Positions 11,472-22,849 of a DNA stretch of 64,000 nucleotides are shown piece after piece. Under the pieces are notes generated by a model. It was not told where the DNA came from and made no database searches. It saw only the letters and a program-made list of their open reading frames with translations. Numbering within the stretch: the stretch's first letter is position 1; each line of letters opens with the position of its first letter. This DNA comes from Leptobrachium leishanense (taxonomy: Eukaryota > Chordata > Amphibia > Anura > Megophryidae): NCBI GenBank assembly GCA_009667805.1, contig CM019063.1, positions 198,380,954-198,444,953 of the forward strand, read 5' to 3'. The position numbers were made by a program, and so were the translations under genes.

Positions 11472-12258
11472 TGGTTCGAAAAAGAGAAAAAAAACAGGGC
11501 CATACTATGATCATTACGCTAAAATGGGGGCACCTGCAGGTTTATCAGTAGCGTCCACGTTTTAGCGTGACATTACGGTGCAGGCGCTAATCCAGCAGCC
11601 CGCACCGTAACACTGTGCTAAGCTTCAGGATGCTCATGGCAGCGCTAAGTAGGGATGAGCCGAACACTCCCTGAGTTCGGTTCGAGCCCGAACCCGAACT
11701 TCCCATTTGTTCTGGTCTGAACCCGAACTCGAACCCAATGGAAGTCAATGGGGCTGAAAATTCGGTTTTTAGAGTGCCCTCCAAGAGGGCATATATGCTA
11801 CATATTTGCCATAAAAGGTGTATGGGGGTCCGGGTAGTGCCCTGGGGGACAGGAAACAAGAACAAAAAGGTAAAAAAAAAAACGTTTTTAAAGGGACAGT
11901 GAGTTTTCCATGAAATAAGGGTTAAAAATAAAAACCAAAAATTCCTTCAAATATCGTGCCTAGGAGGTCCCCATAACCTGCCCGTGAAGTGGCGGATTTC
12001 TAGGATGTATAAAAACATTTAAAAACAAAAAAATGACGTTTCATATGATGGTAAATGCTTTTCCTTTAATCTATCCATAAACAACTGCTTGGGGTGGCAG
12101 TCTGTATGAAAAGAGGAGACATTTTCGTACACGCAGAAAAAGTTTACTGATATTTTTGGCTAAATTATTGTGAAATATATGCAGGCTTTGGATGAAAGTA
12201 ACAATAGGTGCTTTAAAATTGGTCCTTTAGCATCCCCAACAGTGCCGTCACACCGTAA

Positions 12259-13200
12259 CCCCTCTGAGGATATGAATCTGATACAGGCGTCAGTGGCAGT
12301 GCACCCAAATATTGTGCTTTTGGTGCCAGGCCTGCAAGCACTATCATACAGTAACCCCTCTGTGGTATTGTGGAAGAATGCAGGGGTGGACCATGTGGTC
12401 CTATATTGAAAAGATATGATTCTGGTCAAGGCGTCAATGCACCCAGATATTGTGCCTTTAATGCCAGGCCAGCAAGTATCATCATACAGTAACCCCTCTG
12501 TGGTATTGTGGAAGAGTGCAGGGGTGGATCATGTGGTCCTATATTGAAAAGTTTTTTATCTGTTAATGGGCGTCAGTGCACCCAGATATTGTGCCTTTAA
12601 TGCCAGGCCAGCAAGTATCATCATACAGTAACCCCTCTGTGGTATTGTGGAAGAATGCAGGGGTGGACCTTGCGGTCCTATATTGAAAAGTTTTTGATCT
12701 GGTAATGGGCGTCAGTGCACCCAGATATTGTGCCTTTAATGCAAGGCCAGCAAGTATCATCATACAGTAACCCCTCTGTAGTATTGTGGAAGAGTGCAGG
12801 GGTGGACCATGTGGTCCTATATTGAAAAGATATGATTCTGGTCAAGGCGTCAGTGCACCCAGATATTCTGCCTTTGGTGCAAGACTGCCAGCACAGCAAG
12901 TATCATCATACAGTAACCCCTCTGTGGTATTGTGGAAGAATGCAGGGGTGGACCTTGCGGTCTTATATTAAAAAGTTTTTGATCTGGTAATGGACGTCAG
13001 TGCACCCAGATAGTGTGCCTTTAATGCCAGGCCTGCAAGTATCATCATACAGTAACCCCTCTGTGGTATTGTGGAAGAGTGCAGGGTTGGACCCTGCTGT
13101 TCAAAAAATTAAAATGATATAAATCTGGCACAGGCGTCAGTGCAGCCAAATATTGTGCCTTTCATGGCAGCAAGTGCATTCACACTGTAACCCTTTTGTG
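12259..13200. repeat. 139-bp tandem array in the hAT-1 left subterminal region
   Basis: The landmark TAACCCCTCTGTGGTATTG recurs with its C-run at 12259, 12355, 12493, 12632, 12771, 12917, 13057 and 13191, spacing mostly 134-146 bp. Each unit carries GTGCACCCAGATATTGTGCC and a CATACAGTAACC block. The same array with the same unit count is at 37782-38725. Confidence 0.9.
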
Positions 13201-13256
13201 GTATTGTGGAAGAGTTCAGTGCTGGAGGTTTTGTGCATGCAGAAGACATACCCGAT

Positions 13257-14047
13257 CTATTCCGTTACTTCGGCATCAGGGGATTGATAGCTGCTGATCC
13301 AGGACTGATTCATTTTTATAAATGTCAGCCGGTCTGCAGTTGCTGGACGGGGAGGAGGAAGATGCGCCGCTCACTAGAGGAGTCTGGCGGAGGATGATGT
13401 CGGTGATGCGGAGCTGCCGGGAGAAAGGAGACTCAAATTTAGAGGAGGATGCGCCGGATGGGTGCATGGCTGGGACCTACTCAGTGGTTGGAACGGGGAG
13501 CGACGACACGATCGGCGTCCCACCTGGGAAGCTGACGCTTGCACCTACACCTGGAGGAGAGACCGAAAGAATACCTGGTCCAGAGCGCAGAGCCCTGCTC
13601 CCGATGACGACGCTGAGAGGTGCGCGAGGTTGCTGGGAGGCCTGTGAGTTGGGGCCTAGCTGGGAAGGCGACCAAGGTACCGGTGGTAGCGGCTCCCTCG
13701 TGAGGACTGTGCTGACGGCACAGCTCTGTACCCTGAGCGTGGGCACTGTTGAGGGGCAGTGCTTGCCTTGGACCCGGGCTGTCCCCAGCGCGGCAGATGG
13801 AGGGACCTGGTTGCCGGATGTCTCCGGCGCTGAAGGAGGTGAAAGAAGGCTTGAAGCTGCTTTCTGCCCAACGTTTCTGCTGGATACGGGCTGAAGGGAT
13901 CTGCCCTGACGATCTGTTATGCACTGTTTTCGACCCTTGCACCCATCCATGGCCTGCTGTGTATTTCCCCCCCCTGCGAATCTTTTCTGATGACTTTGTT
14001 TTTTGTTTTTTTTTTTTCTTTACCCTGATTCTTGCTGAGTAAAAGCT

Positions 14048-14078
<31 letters not shown>

Positions 14079-17000
14079 CCTTTTATAATCCCCCTTCGCA
14101 GTCTTCTAGCGGTGTTTTGAAGACCACTATGTCTTAACGTTTCCTCCCCCCCCCCTTGTTTTATGCTGCTCTGAGACGCTTCGGGTCTTTATTTTATTGA
14201 TTTTTCACTGCTGACACCCCCCAGAGGGGACTAAATTGAGACTTTTGATTTCTTTTATTCTTACATTTTATTTTTATGAAGTGTTTTGGATGTTTTTTGA
14301 TGGCTTTCTGTTACTCCCCCCCTCCACCCCTTCTCCGAAATTCTGCAGATTTTTCATTCGACCCCCCCCCATGTTATTTTCTTAAGAAGTGTTTCTGTTG
14401 ATAGCGTCACATGTGGCCCTGCGAGGCCCTTACTCTTTCTGTTTATATGACGACTTAATTACAAAATAAAAACTTTAAATATAAAAAAAAAAAAAAATGT
14501 CAGCCGGTCTACAGAGTCGGTGGACAGACGCACTCTTTTGTCTGTGACAAAACCTCCAGCGGCACTGAACATCCTTTCGGAAAGCACGCTAGATGAAGGG
14601 CAACCTAGTAGCTGCATAGCATATTGGCTAAATTCTGGCCAGTGATCCAATCTCAACACCCAGTAAGCCAGTGGATCATCTGCTGGAAAGGTATCCAGGT
14701 CTGCCCTTGCCCCTAGATAGTCCTGCACCATATGGTGAAGACGCTGGCAATGGGCGCCTACATTTGACGTCCCTGGGCGTCGAGGACTAAAAAAATTTAA
14801 AAAAGCATCAGTCAAGCGGCCCTGGCCTTCACCACTATTCCTCTGATCACCCGCAGCCTCAGAAGCACGTGTGTCAGCACTTGGTAATCTACCAGTGCCT
14901 GGAAAGGTGTTACACAAGTGTCACTTTAGAGCGTCCTCAAGTTTTTTCATCCTGTGCTCCCTCTGTGCGGGCAGGATGAGCTCTGCAACTTTCCCCTTGT
15001 ATCGTGGATCAAGAAGGGTTGCCAACCAGTAATGATCCCTCTCCTTGATAGCACGAATCTTGGGGTCCCTTAGCAGGCTTTGCATCATTAGGGAGCCCAT
15101 GCAGCGTAGGTTGCCGGTGGCATTAGTTTCCGAGTCTTCCTGGTCAATGAGGATGACCGTATCGTGCACTTCCTCCTCCCGGCCACGCACTAGCCCTTCT
15201 GTTTCTGGGCACACAAAACCCTCCCTTGAGGAATCCCCACCTTCAATGCCCCCACTACTTAAATATTCCTCCTCCTCCTGTCTGATCTGAGTAGGACCCG
15301 CTGGAATGCTGTCTGCGGAAAGACTGGGGCCTTGAGAGCTAGGGAAGGCCTCCTCTTCCTCCGCTGCTCTGCCTCTAGAGCCACATCTATAATTCCCCGC
15401 AGACTGTGCTCCAGCAGGAACACTAAAGGAATTGTGTCACTGATGCATGCACTGTCCCTGCTCACCATCCTCGTTGCCTCCTCAAATGGTGACAGTACAG
15501 TGCATGCATCCTTGATCATCAGCCACTGTGGGGGGAAAAAAACCAAGTTGACCTGAACCTGTCCTTGTGCCATACTCTCACAGGTACTCGTTGATGGCCC
15601 TCTGCTGCTTGTGCAGACGCTGCAGCATTGCTAATGTCGAGTTCCACCTGTTGGCATGTCACAGATCAGACGGTTTTTGGGAAGGTGGAACTCTCTTTGA
15701 ATTTCTGCCAGGCGAACGCTTGCTGGGAATGACCATCTGAAGTGGCTGCAGACTTTTCTGGCCTGGATGAGAAGCTCTGGCAGCCCTGGGTACTTGGTTA
15801 GGAAACGCTGTACCACCAGATTTAGGACGTGTGCTAGGCACGGTACATGCGTCAATTTACCCTTGCGCAGGGCGGAGAGAAGGTTGCTGCCATTATCGCA
15901 GTCGATCATTCCCAGCTCAAGCTGGCGTGGTGTTAACCATCTCTGCATCTGCCCCTGCAGAGCTGACAAAATTTCTGACCCGGTGTGGCTCCTGTCCCCT
16001 AAAAAAACCAGCTCAAGCACAGTATGGCATCTTTTTGCTTGAGCCATTGCGTAGACCCTGTCAGGCGTCGGTTTAACTGCCACTTCGCCAGAGACAGAGA
16101 AGGAGGAGGAGGAGGAGGAAGAGGTGGTGGTGGTGGAGCAGACAAACCTCATACAAGCAGCTTTTTGGAGGCGTGGTGGATGAACAAGCTCCAGCACAGA
16201 GCCCCATCTTGGATCCCTCCCAGCTGCAATCAGAGTTACCCAGTGTGCCGTGAAGGAAATGTAACGACCCTGTCCATGCTTGCTGGACCACGTGTCTAAA
16301 GTCACATGCACCTTGCTGCTGACTGCCTTTGCCATTTACTCGATAACATTGTCTTCCACGTGCTGGTATAGTGCTGGAATGGCCTTGCGTGAAAAGTAAT
16401 GGCGTTTTGGAACCTGCCACTGTGGTACAGCACATTCAGCAAATTCACGGAAGGTTGCAGAGTCCACCAGCTGGAAAGGCAGCAGCTGCAATGCGAGTAA
16501 TTTTGCTAAACTGGCATTTAGATGCTGTGCTTGGGGATGGTTGGGACTATATTTTTTCTTTCGCTGCAGCAGCTGCGGCAACGTAATCTGACTGCGTAAA
16601 TCTTCAACTACTGGGATGATGTCACATTGTGAGGAAGGACCTGGTACATCCATTACTGTAGCATCATCCCTGTCGGTGGAGGTTGTAGGCAATGACATGG
16701 CAGGACATACAGTGGGCGTAGAGACAGATGAGGAGGAGGAGGACCTACGCAAAGTTTTGCGCCAACGGGATGTGTGGCACTTATTCATATGTCGCCTCAA
16801 GCTCGTGGTACCCAAGTGTCCAGTATCTTTCCCACGCTTAAGCCTCATCTGACATAGATTACAAATAGCAATGCTGCGCTCTACTGCACATTTCTTAAAG
16901 AACTCCCAGACAACAGAGTTCCTGCATGTGTTCTTTGAGACAACAACACTCTGCACCGGAGCAGCTCTGACATGTGATGCCTTCGACTGGCTAGTACTAC

Positions 17001-17681
17001 GGTTGGTCACAGAGGATATTGTGCCTCGTGTTTGCTGTGCCTCCTCCTCCCCCTCTTCCTCATTTAATTCCTCTGTTCGATCTGGCACCCAGGTGGAGTC
17101 AGTGACCTCAAAATCATTGTCATCATCACCCCCTATCTCCTCGTCACTGGAGCCAACTTGGCAGTATGCTGCAGCTGCTGGGGCAACATGAGTGCCAGTT
17201 ATTTGTGTGTCATCACTGGCACCCCCTTCCTCTAGGTGGATTATACTCCCTTCCTCAACCTCAGAGTCATTGAATCAGAGCACTGTACTTGCTGCGCATC
17301 CTCAAGCAACATGTCTCTCTCATTGTAGTCAAACAATTCAGCTGACTCCTCGGTGTGTGATAGCGAGGCTACGGCAGGAGTAGCTGTGGACATGGAGGCT
17401 GCATTAGATGCTTTGGCAGCTGAGGTGGACTGTAAAGCACTAGAAGCCTGGCTGGCAGAGGACTCGGAGGATGAGGATGGCCTGGTTAGCCAATCCACCA
17501 AGTCCTCTGTATGTTGCCGCTGCTTAAGATGGCCAGCACCAGTTAGGAAGGACAAGCGTGCACCTGCAGAGGATGCACCACGTCCACCACGACCAGAGGC
17601 ACAGCCTCCCGATTCAGGGGCTGCTTGCCCTCTTATCTGTGTCTGGGAGCGTCTGCCTGTCCTTTTTGTTCTTTCAGACAT
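13257..17681 (-). pseudogene. hAT transposase with BED zinc finger, broken (hAT-1)
   Basis: The frame starts at ATG 17681 (MSERTKRTGRR) and its stop corresponds to 13257. After a low-complexity Ser/Ala-rich and acidic N-terminus, the section from 17088 has a BED finger: Cys76, Cys79, His100 and His105, counted from that section's Met. The DDE core follows, with LDTWSSKHGQGRY (first Asp, about 16290), DCDNGSN (second Asp, about 15900) and the C-terminal hAT dimerisation block (ADDPLAYWVLRLDHWPEFSQ, then SSSVLSERMFSAAGG, whose Glu is the third catalytic residue of the family, about 14580-14700). It is broken by in-frame stops (near 16336 and 14920), frameshifts and the retroposon 13336-14494. 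It would have cut and pasted hAT copies; it is not functional now. Confidence 0.88.
13336..14494 (+). mobile_element. 1.16-kb poly(A) retroposon inside hAT-1, copy A only
   Basis: The 16-bp direct repeat AAATGTCAGCCGGTCT lies at 13320-13335 and 14495-14510. Copy B has it once (38847-38862). The insert ends in a poly(A) run preceded by ACAAAATAAAAAC, so it was made by L1-type target-primed insertion. The first 550 bp are GC-rich with a 190-codon frame (13322-13894) of no recognised domain. The 3' half is T-rich and shares GGCCCTGCGAGGCC near its end with the ORF1-bearing element at 43900-45615. It is probably a short non-autonomous L1/Tx1-type element. Confidence 0.85.
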
Positions 17682-17799
17682 GGTGAGTGATATATAGATT
17701 AATATATTCAGAACTCTGATTCAACTCTGGTATAAAGATTTAAAGAACTCTGGTATAACTCAGTGAGACACACTGATAGCTGGCAGCCAGTGACAAGAG

Positions 17800-18800
17800 A
17801 CAGATCACCTCAATTCACAAATGTTTTGTAGAAATTAGTGAGCCCCGAAATACAGCGTGATACTGGATGTGTGCGAGACACACAGATCACCTCAATTCAC
17901 AAATGTTTTGTAGAAATTAGTGAGCCCCAAAATAATGCGTGGTACTGGATGTGTGACGAGACACAGATCACCTCAATTCCCAAATGTTTTGTAGAAATTA
18001 GTAAGCCCCAAAATAATGCGTGGTACTGGTTGTGTGACAAGAGACAGATCACCTCAATTCACAAATGTTTTGTAGAAATTAGTGAGTCCCGAAATACAGC
18101 GTGATACTGGATGTGTGACGAGACACAGATCACCTCAATTCACAAATGTTTTGTAGAAATTAGTGAGCCCCAAAATAATGTGTGGTACTGGTTGTGTGAC
18201 AAGAGACAGATCACCTCAATTCACAAATGTTTTGTAGAAATTTGTTGAGCCCCGAAATACAGCGTGGTACTGGATGTGTGACGAGACACAGATCACCTCA
18301 ATTCACAAATGTTTTTTAGAAATTAGTGAGCCCCAAAATAATGCGTGGTACTGGTTGCGTGACAAGAGACAGATCACCTCAATTCACAAATGTTTTGTAG
18401 AAATTTGTTGAGCCCCGAAATACAGCGTGGTACTGGATGTGTGACGAGACACAGATCACCTCAATTCACAAATGTTTTTTAGAAATTAGTGAGCCCCAAA
18501 ATAATGCGTGGTACTGGTTGCGTGACAAGAGACAGATCACCTCAATTCACAAATGTTTTGTAGAAATTTGTTGAGCCCCGAAATACAGCGTGGTACTGGA
18601 TGTGTGACAAGACACAGATCACCTCAATTCACAAATGTTTTAAAGAAATTAGTGAGCCCCAAAAAGATTTGCTGGCACAGTGACAAGACCAAGAAGATCA
18701 CCTCAATTCACAAATGTTTTAAAGAAAGTTGTAAACCCCAAAAAAACTTGCTGGCACAGTGACAAGACACACATCACCTAAATTCCCTGATATTTGGTAG
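17800..18800. repeat. 81-bp minisatellite in the hAT-1 right subterminal region
   Basis: CACCTCAATTC (or a near variant) starts at 17806, 17888, 17969, 18050, 18131, 18212, 18294, 18375, 18457, 18538, 18620, 18699 and 18775. That is 13 units of 81-82 bp, shortening to 76-79 bp at the right edge. Two variants alternate over part of the array (CCCGAAATACAGCGTG and CCCAAAATAATGCGTG), giving a dimeric higher-order period of about 163 bp. It lies just upstream of the transposase start codon. Confidence 0.95.
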
Positions 18801-19600
18801 AAATGAGACCCCCCCAGACCCCCCCAGTAGCGTGGCAGACCGGCAGTAACAAGACACAACTATCTCCTTTGAAATCTCCTCTGAAATGCGTGCAGAACCG
18901 GCGCGTGGAAACATTATATAGTGTGCTGCGGGACTTAGCTCAGTGAGCCCATGATTGGGCAAAATTTGCCCAATCAGGACTCTGAGCGGTGATTGGCATA
19001 GTGTTGAACCAGTCTTGCACCAGACCTGTGGTCAGGTGCTAGGCTGTAGCCAATTACGAGCTTCAGGCCAGTGGGAAAATGCATTGTGGTCCATTGTGGT
19101 CGAACATGCGGCGAACACCCAGAAATGTTCGGTGTTCGCGATCTCATCGAACAGGCCAAGTTCGGGTCGAACCCCGAACCGTCCGAACCCGAACCGCTCA
19201 TTCCTAGGGCTAAGTGCCGCCACGAACATCCCCTCAATGGAGTCCATAGGACTCCATCGAGGCTTTCGCTGCCGGTCACATGACCTCAGGATCTCGCCTC
19301 GCGAGATCCGGCAGCTCAGCGTAGTGATTCACAGAGGGAGACTAGGGGGACTTTTACCCCCAAGTCTCTCTCTGCTCCCGGCTGCAAGAAGAAGCGGATT
19401 GAGCCGCCGTTCTCGCCACAGGATGAGAGGTGAGTATCTGTTTTCTTGGGGGGAGGGGTTAGCTGGTGCTTGCTGATTATGCAAAAGCGCAATTAGTTGG
19501 CACCAGCTTCTAGCAGTAGCTAGATTTTTGTTAGCGCATCATTGCAGTAATTAGCGTTAGGGCTTTGTAATGCCTTACTTATCCTAACGCGAATTACTGA

Positions 19601-19952
19601 TTGCGATCCTTGTTCCTAAACCCAGGGCTGGACTGGGACAAAAAGCGGCCCTGGACTTCATCCATGAGAGTGGCCCACTCCAATATGCAAACACACAGGG
19701 TCAGATTAAGATCTCTATGGGCTGGAGCTAAAGATTTTCTTCGGATTTTTTGGCATTTAGTGAAATCACAACATATTTTATGTTTTTTTAAATTGCATGC
19801 AATTTCAGTGCTTTGTGTTTCGCTGCATTTCGACGCTCTTCGGTGATTCCATTTCACCGAAAATACAGTGAATTCACTATTTAGTGAATGTTCATTGTGT
19901 TTTGCTGAAAAAGACACCCGCACAGCTTGAATATATGGAGAAGTCCCTATAC
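19601..19952. other. Degraded repeat DNA, no gene
   Basis: It starts with CAGGGCTGGACTGGGAC, which resembles a hAT-type MITE end (compare 52734 and 56316). An AT-rich part with TTTCGGTGA/TCACCGAAA inverted words follows. No boundaries can be set. Confidence 0.35.
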
Positions 19953-20857
19953 CAGTGATGGCGAACCTATGGCACGCGTGCCACACCTGGCACCCGGGGC
20001 CGACAGTGTCAGCACGCGAGCCATAGGCTTGCCTCACTGCCGCTCCGAGCAAACTTCTTCCTCCCAGCACACGCTGGCAAATAATGCTGCTCGGCCGCTC
20101 TTTGAGGTCCACCTGCCAGCTCTTTGAGGTCCACCAGGTCCACCAGCGGATCTCAACGAGGGGCCGGGCAGCATCATTTGTCAGCGTGTGCTGGGAGGAA
20201 GAAGCTTGCTGTGACGGGAGGAAGAAGCATGCTGTGACGGGAGGACCAAGTGAGCAGGGGGCCAATATATGTCCATGTGAGCAGGGGGCAATATATATGT
20301 CCATGAGAGCAGGAGGCATATATCAATGTGTGAGCTGGGGGTAAATATATCCATGTGTGAGCTAGGGCCAATTATATCCATGTGTGAGCTGGGGGAAAAT
20401 ATATCCACGTGTGAGCTGGGGGCAATATATATCCACGTTTGAGCTGTGGCAATATATATCCACGTGTGAGCTGGGGCAATATATATCCACGTGTGAGCTG
20501 GGGCAATATATATCCATGTGTGAGCAGGGGGCAAATATATCCACGTGTGAGCTGGGGGCAAATATATCCACGTGTGAGCTGGGGAAAATATATCCACGTG
20601 CGAGCTGGGGAAAATATATCCACGTGTGAGCTGTGGCAAATTTATCCACATGTGAGCTGGGGGCAAATATATTCATCTTCTTATACTGTATTTTTATTAA
20701 GACTTAAGCACATAAATAATTCAAACAGTCGTATGAAGTGTTTTTTCTAAAATAAATCAGTATTCAGGTCTAATTGCGGGGTTGTCACTTTGAGACACAT
20801 AAGTTGGTTCAGCGATCCAGTTTGGGCACTCGGGCTCAAAAAGGTTCGCCATCCCTG
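19953..20857. mobile_element. hAT-type MITE, 905 bp
   Basis: The left end CAGTGATGGCGAACCTATGG and the right end (reverse complement CAGGGATGGCGAACCTTTTT) are imperfect inverted repeats. The flanks are a perfect 8-bp direct repeat CCCTATAC at 19945-19952 and 20858-20865. There is no transposase. Nearly half of the element is an internal minisatellite. Confidence 0.9.
20248..20675. repeat. About 27-bp minisatellite inside the hAT MITE
   Basis: The unit is roughly GTGAGCTGGGGCAAATATAT plus CCAC. GAGC landmarks fall every 25-28 bp (20359, 20386, 20413, 20441, 20468, 20495, 20522, 20549, 20576, 20602, 20628, 20653). About 16 units in all, more divergent at the left. Open frames through it are an artefact of the repeat. 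Confidence 0.95.
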
Positions 20858-20865
20858 CCCTATAC

Positions 20866-22841
20866 AGACCCCCACACACACACTCTAAAAACAGGAACAG
20901 AATTAATGGAAACCAGAACAGCGCCTGTCCCGTCTATGGGTGGTCCCACTTGGGTGGTAAGCAAGCACCAATCACCTGCTCAACACAATACAGCACAGGG
21001 TATTATGGCACCAAACACAGCGCACATTGTATTCAAAAATTTTAATTAAACACAGGCCAAACGGAGACTCCATAAGGTTTAGAACTACAACTCCCATGAT
21101 GCCAGATGGCTACCTGGTAGCAACAGCAACATCCAAAAACTAAGAAATAGGATCTCTAAGGATGGAATAGCAAAGCATCAAAAGGAAATGTAGTTCACAA
21201 GGCTCTGGGGCGACCAGTTTAGACTACAGGTTAGGAAATGATGCTGAGGGGTTATTCCACCTCAAAGCACAGGTGGTAAAACAGAACACACAGAGTAAAT
21301 ACACAGGGTAAGCGATTACTAAGCTTCCAGGGCCCACTGACACTAGCCCAGGGCTGTAAACACTGGCTCTGGGACTGCTGACTACATTTCCTATGATTTT
21401 TAGACAGCTGCTTTCAACAAAGAAGGCAAGTAACACCGGAGTTTGGTGTAAATAATAACCAGACACAGGTAAGAGGAAATCAGGGAAGGCCTGCGAACTC
21501 GCCGGCTGCACCATCATGCAGGAAGGGCGGCTTATGCTGCACTACAGCAGCGTTGGTGTCGTCGATAAGGTTCTGGGCAGGATCCTCACTCCCAGCCATT
21601 CTAGGCAGGCTCCTCACTCTGAGGCTTGAGTGGCTGCTCCCCCTCCTCTAACTCACCAAGCCGAAATCCAAATCTGCTGCCCGTTAGCTGGTTAACCCTT
21701 TCCGAGGCCCCTGAGGGAACCCCATCCATTTTGTGAGAAGGCAGTCACCAGGCACAGAGGGGTTAACTCTCTAGGCGCTCTCTGTAGCCGCCACTTGGGG
21801 AGACAGGGCCCAGTCCAGGTGATTCCCAGGCCCTTATCCCGCAGGATGTTGGTGATGCAGATGAAGACGTGCTGGTTCCAGAGGCAGCTCTCCAGCTCCA
21901 TCTGCAGTGACTGGTTGCCCCAAAGGTGATGAGCTCCATCAATGGGTCCGACCAGTTACTGCCTTGCTCCTACTTTTTTACCATGGAAATCCATGGCCAC
22001 CACCACAAGGCACAAAAAATATGGCCCCAGGCTCGACCGACTGCCAGGCCCAGGCGAGTCAGTCTCTGGCAAGCCAGGCCCAGACGAGCCCCAGGCGAGC
22101 CACGCCCAGGCTTGGATGGCACCTCGGCCCACTGGGAATCTCCCGGTAGTCCCGATGGCCAGTACATGCCTGGTACCAGGGAGTATATTACAGTACAGAT
22201 TCACTGAAAGCGGGAATCCAATTAAAACAATGAGAAAGTGAATTGTTATGGATTAAATTAGATAACATGACTTCACATGTGTCAATTAGGGGGGGACCAG
22301 GTGAATATATAAACTTTGTTATACCACACCTCCCTCAAGCAGAAAGTGAGATAAATTCTTAAAATTAAATATAATGTTTATCTTAATTTTACAAAGAACT
22401 GTGACTGGCCAGTGACAAGAAAGTGGTTGTCACACTGGGTTTTACACACTTGAACACTTCTGGGGACACTACTCTGTGGACACTACTCACTACAAGGGAT
22501 ACCCTCATGCTCACTCATCCACTCTCAAGTCTTAATTCACTAATACTCTCACTGGATACCCACTCAAAGCACTAATTCACTAATTCACTCTGGTATTCCC
22601 AGATGCTCAGAGACAAACTACATAGCCCACTATCCATATTCAGATTAAACAGCATTGCATTATACACCTGAGAGGATTATAATCGCATGCTGATTTCGCT
22701 GTTTAAGATCACTATTCTGCTGCTGAGTCAGAGGTAAGTATGCTGAGGATTGATTGATTTTAAGCTGAGAAAGTTGACAAAGAGTTTATCTGTTTTTAAC
22801 CAAACTCATATTTAATAAATCATTGATTATGATTATTATAG
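20866..22841. other. Mixed non-coding DNA, possible decayed exon
   Basis: A GC-rich part (21480-22150) contains several frames. The minus-strand frame 21692-21901 begins MELESCLWNQHVFICITNIL and looks more protein-like than its neighbours, but I cannot name a family and see no supporting exons. From 22200 the DNA is AT-rich without features. Confidence 0.35.
21084..21102 (+). promoter_or_regulatory. ZNF143/THAP11-type motif
   Basis: ACTACAACTCCCATGATGC closely matches the known ZNF143 (Staf) site. Weaker relatives lie nearby, GACTACATTTCCTATGAT at about 21380 on the plus strand and GAACTACATTTCC at about 21185 on the minus strand. This motif is also widespread in vertebrate repeats, so a promoter is not established. 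Confidence 0.35.
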
Positions 22842-22849
22842 ATTGAGAA

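Larger units (their letters stand above)
10333..11498 (+). mobile_element. Tc1/mariner transposon 5' fragment, split by an insertion (copy A)
   Basis: The left part (10333-10359) and right part (11202-11498) together match the 5' end of a Tc1-like element, including the TTATTAGGTACACCTG block. The element is cut off after the transposase N-terminus, where the next repeat begins. Confidence 0.85.
1..16127. repeat. Copy A of a large near-identical duplication (pairs with 26382-40453)
   Basis: The sequence from base 1 onward reappears from base 26382 in the same order and orientation, with only scattered single-base and short indel differences. The offset is 26381 for the first 7 kb and drifts by a few bases at microsatellites. 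Copy A carries two insertions absent from copy B (10360-11201 and 13336-14494), each flanked by a direct repeat that is single in copy B. Similarity stops near 16127/40453, inside a hAT element. The match begins at the first base of the window, so it probably extends further left. Confidence 0.95.
11650..19206 (-). mobile_element. hAT DNA transposon, 7.56 kb (hAT-1)
   Basis: The left end reads TAGGGATGAGCCGAACACTC. The right end is the imperfect reverse complement, closing GCTCATTCCTA. The flanks GCGCTAAG (11642-11649) and GGGCTAAG (19207-19214) are an 8-bp target duplication with one mismatch, as expected for hAT. Both subterminal regions are rich in TTCG/CGAA words. It contains a minus-strand transposase relic, a 139-bp tandem array toward the left end and an 81-bp array toward the right end. 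A poly(A) retroposon has inserted into the coding region. Confidence 0.88.
11499..19600. mobile_element. GGGCCA-family interspersed repeat, interrupted by the hAT element
   Basis: The segments 11499-11649 and 19207-19600 align, in reverse, with the repeat at 42011-42733. Shared landmarks are GGCCA...ATTAC at the end, GCAGCGCT, TCACATGACC, a TCGCCTCGCGAGATC palindrome and GGTGAGTATCTG. The hAT element at 11650-19206 landed inside it. Other members lie at 49556-50700, 59528-60250 and 63640-64000. The superfamily is not recognised, and the right boundary is approximate. Confidence 0.6.

Noticed and set aside
13322..13950. 190-codon plus-strand frame and overlapping minus-strand frames of similar length
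   Set aside because: Several GC-rich frames overlap on both strands with no domain. The region is the 5' part of a retroposon absent from copy B. A coding role cannot be excluded but is not supported.
20174..20750. Repetitive open frames in the 27-bp minisatellite
   Set aside because: A period of about 27 bp keeps all frames open and yields periodic peptides on both strands; an artefact of the repeat.
21692..21901. Protein-like minus-strand frame starting MELESCLWNQHVFICITNIL
   Set aside because: No family recognised and no companion exons seen; kept only as a note in the regional entry.
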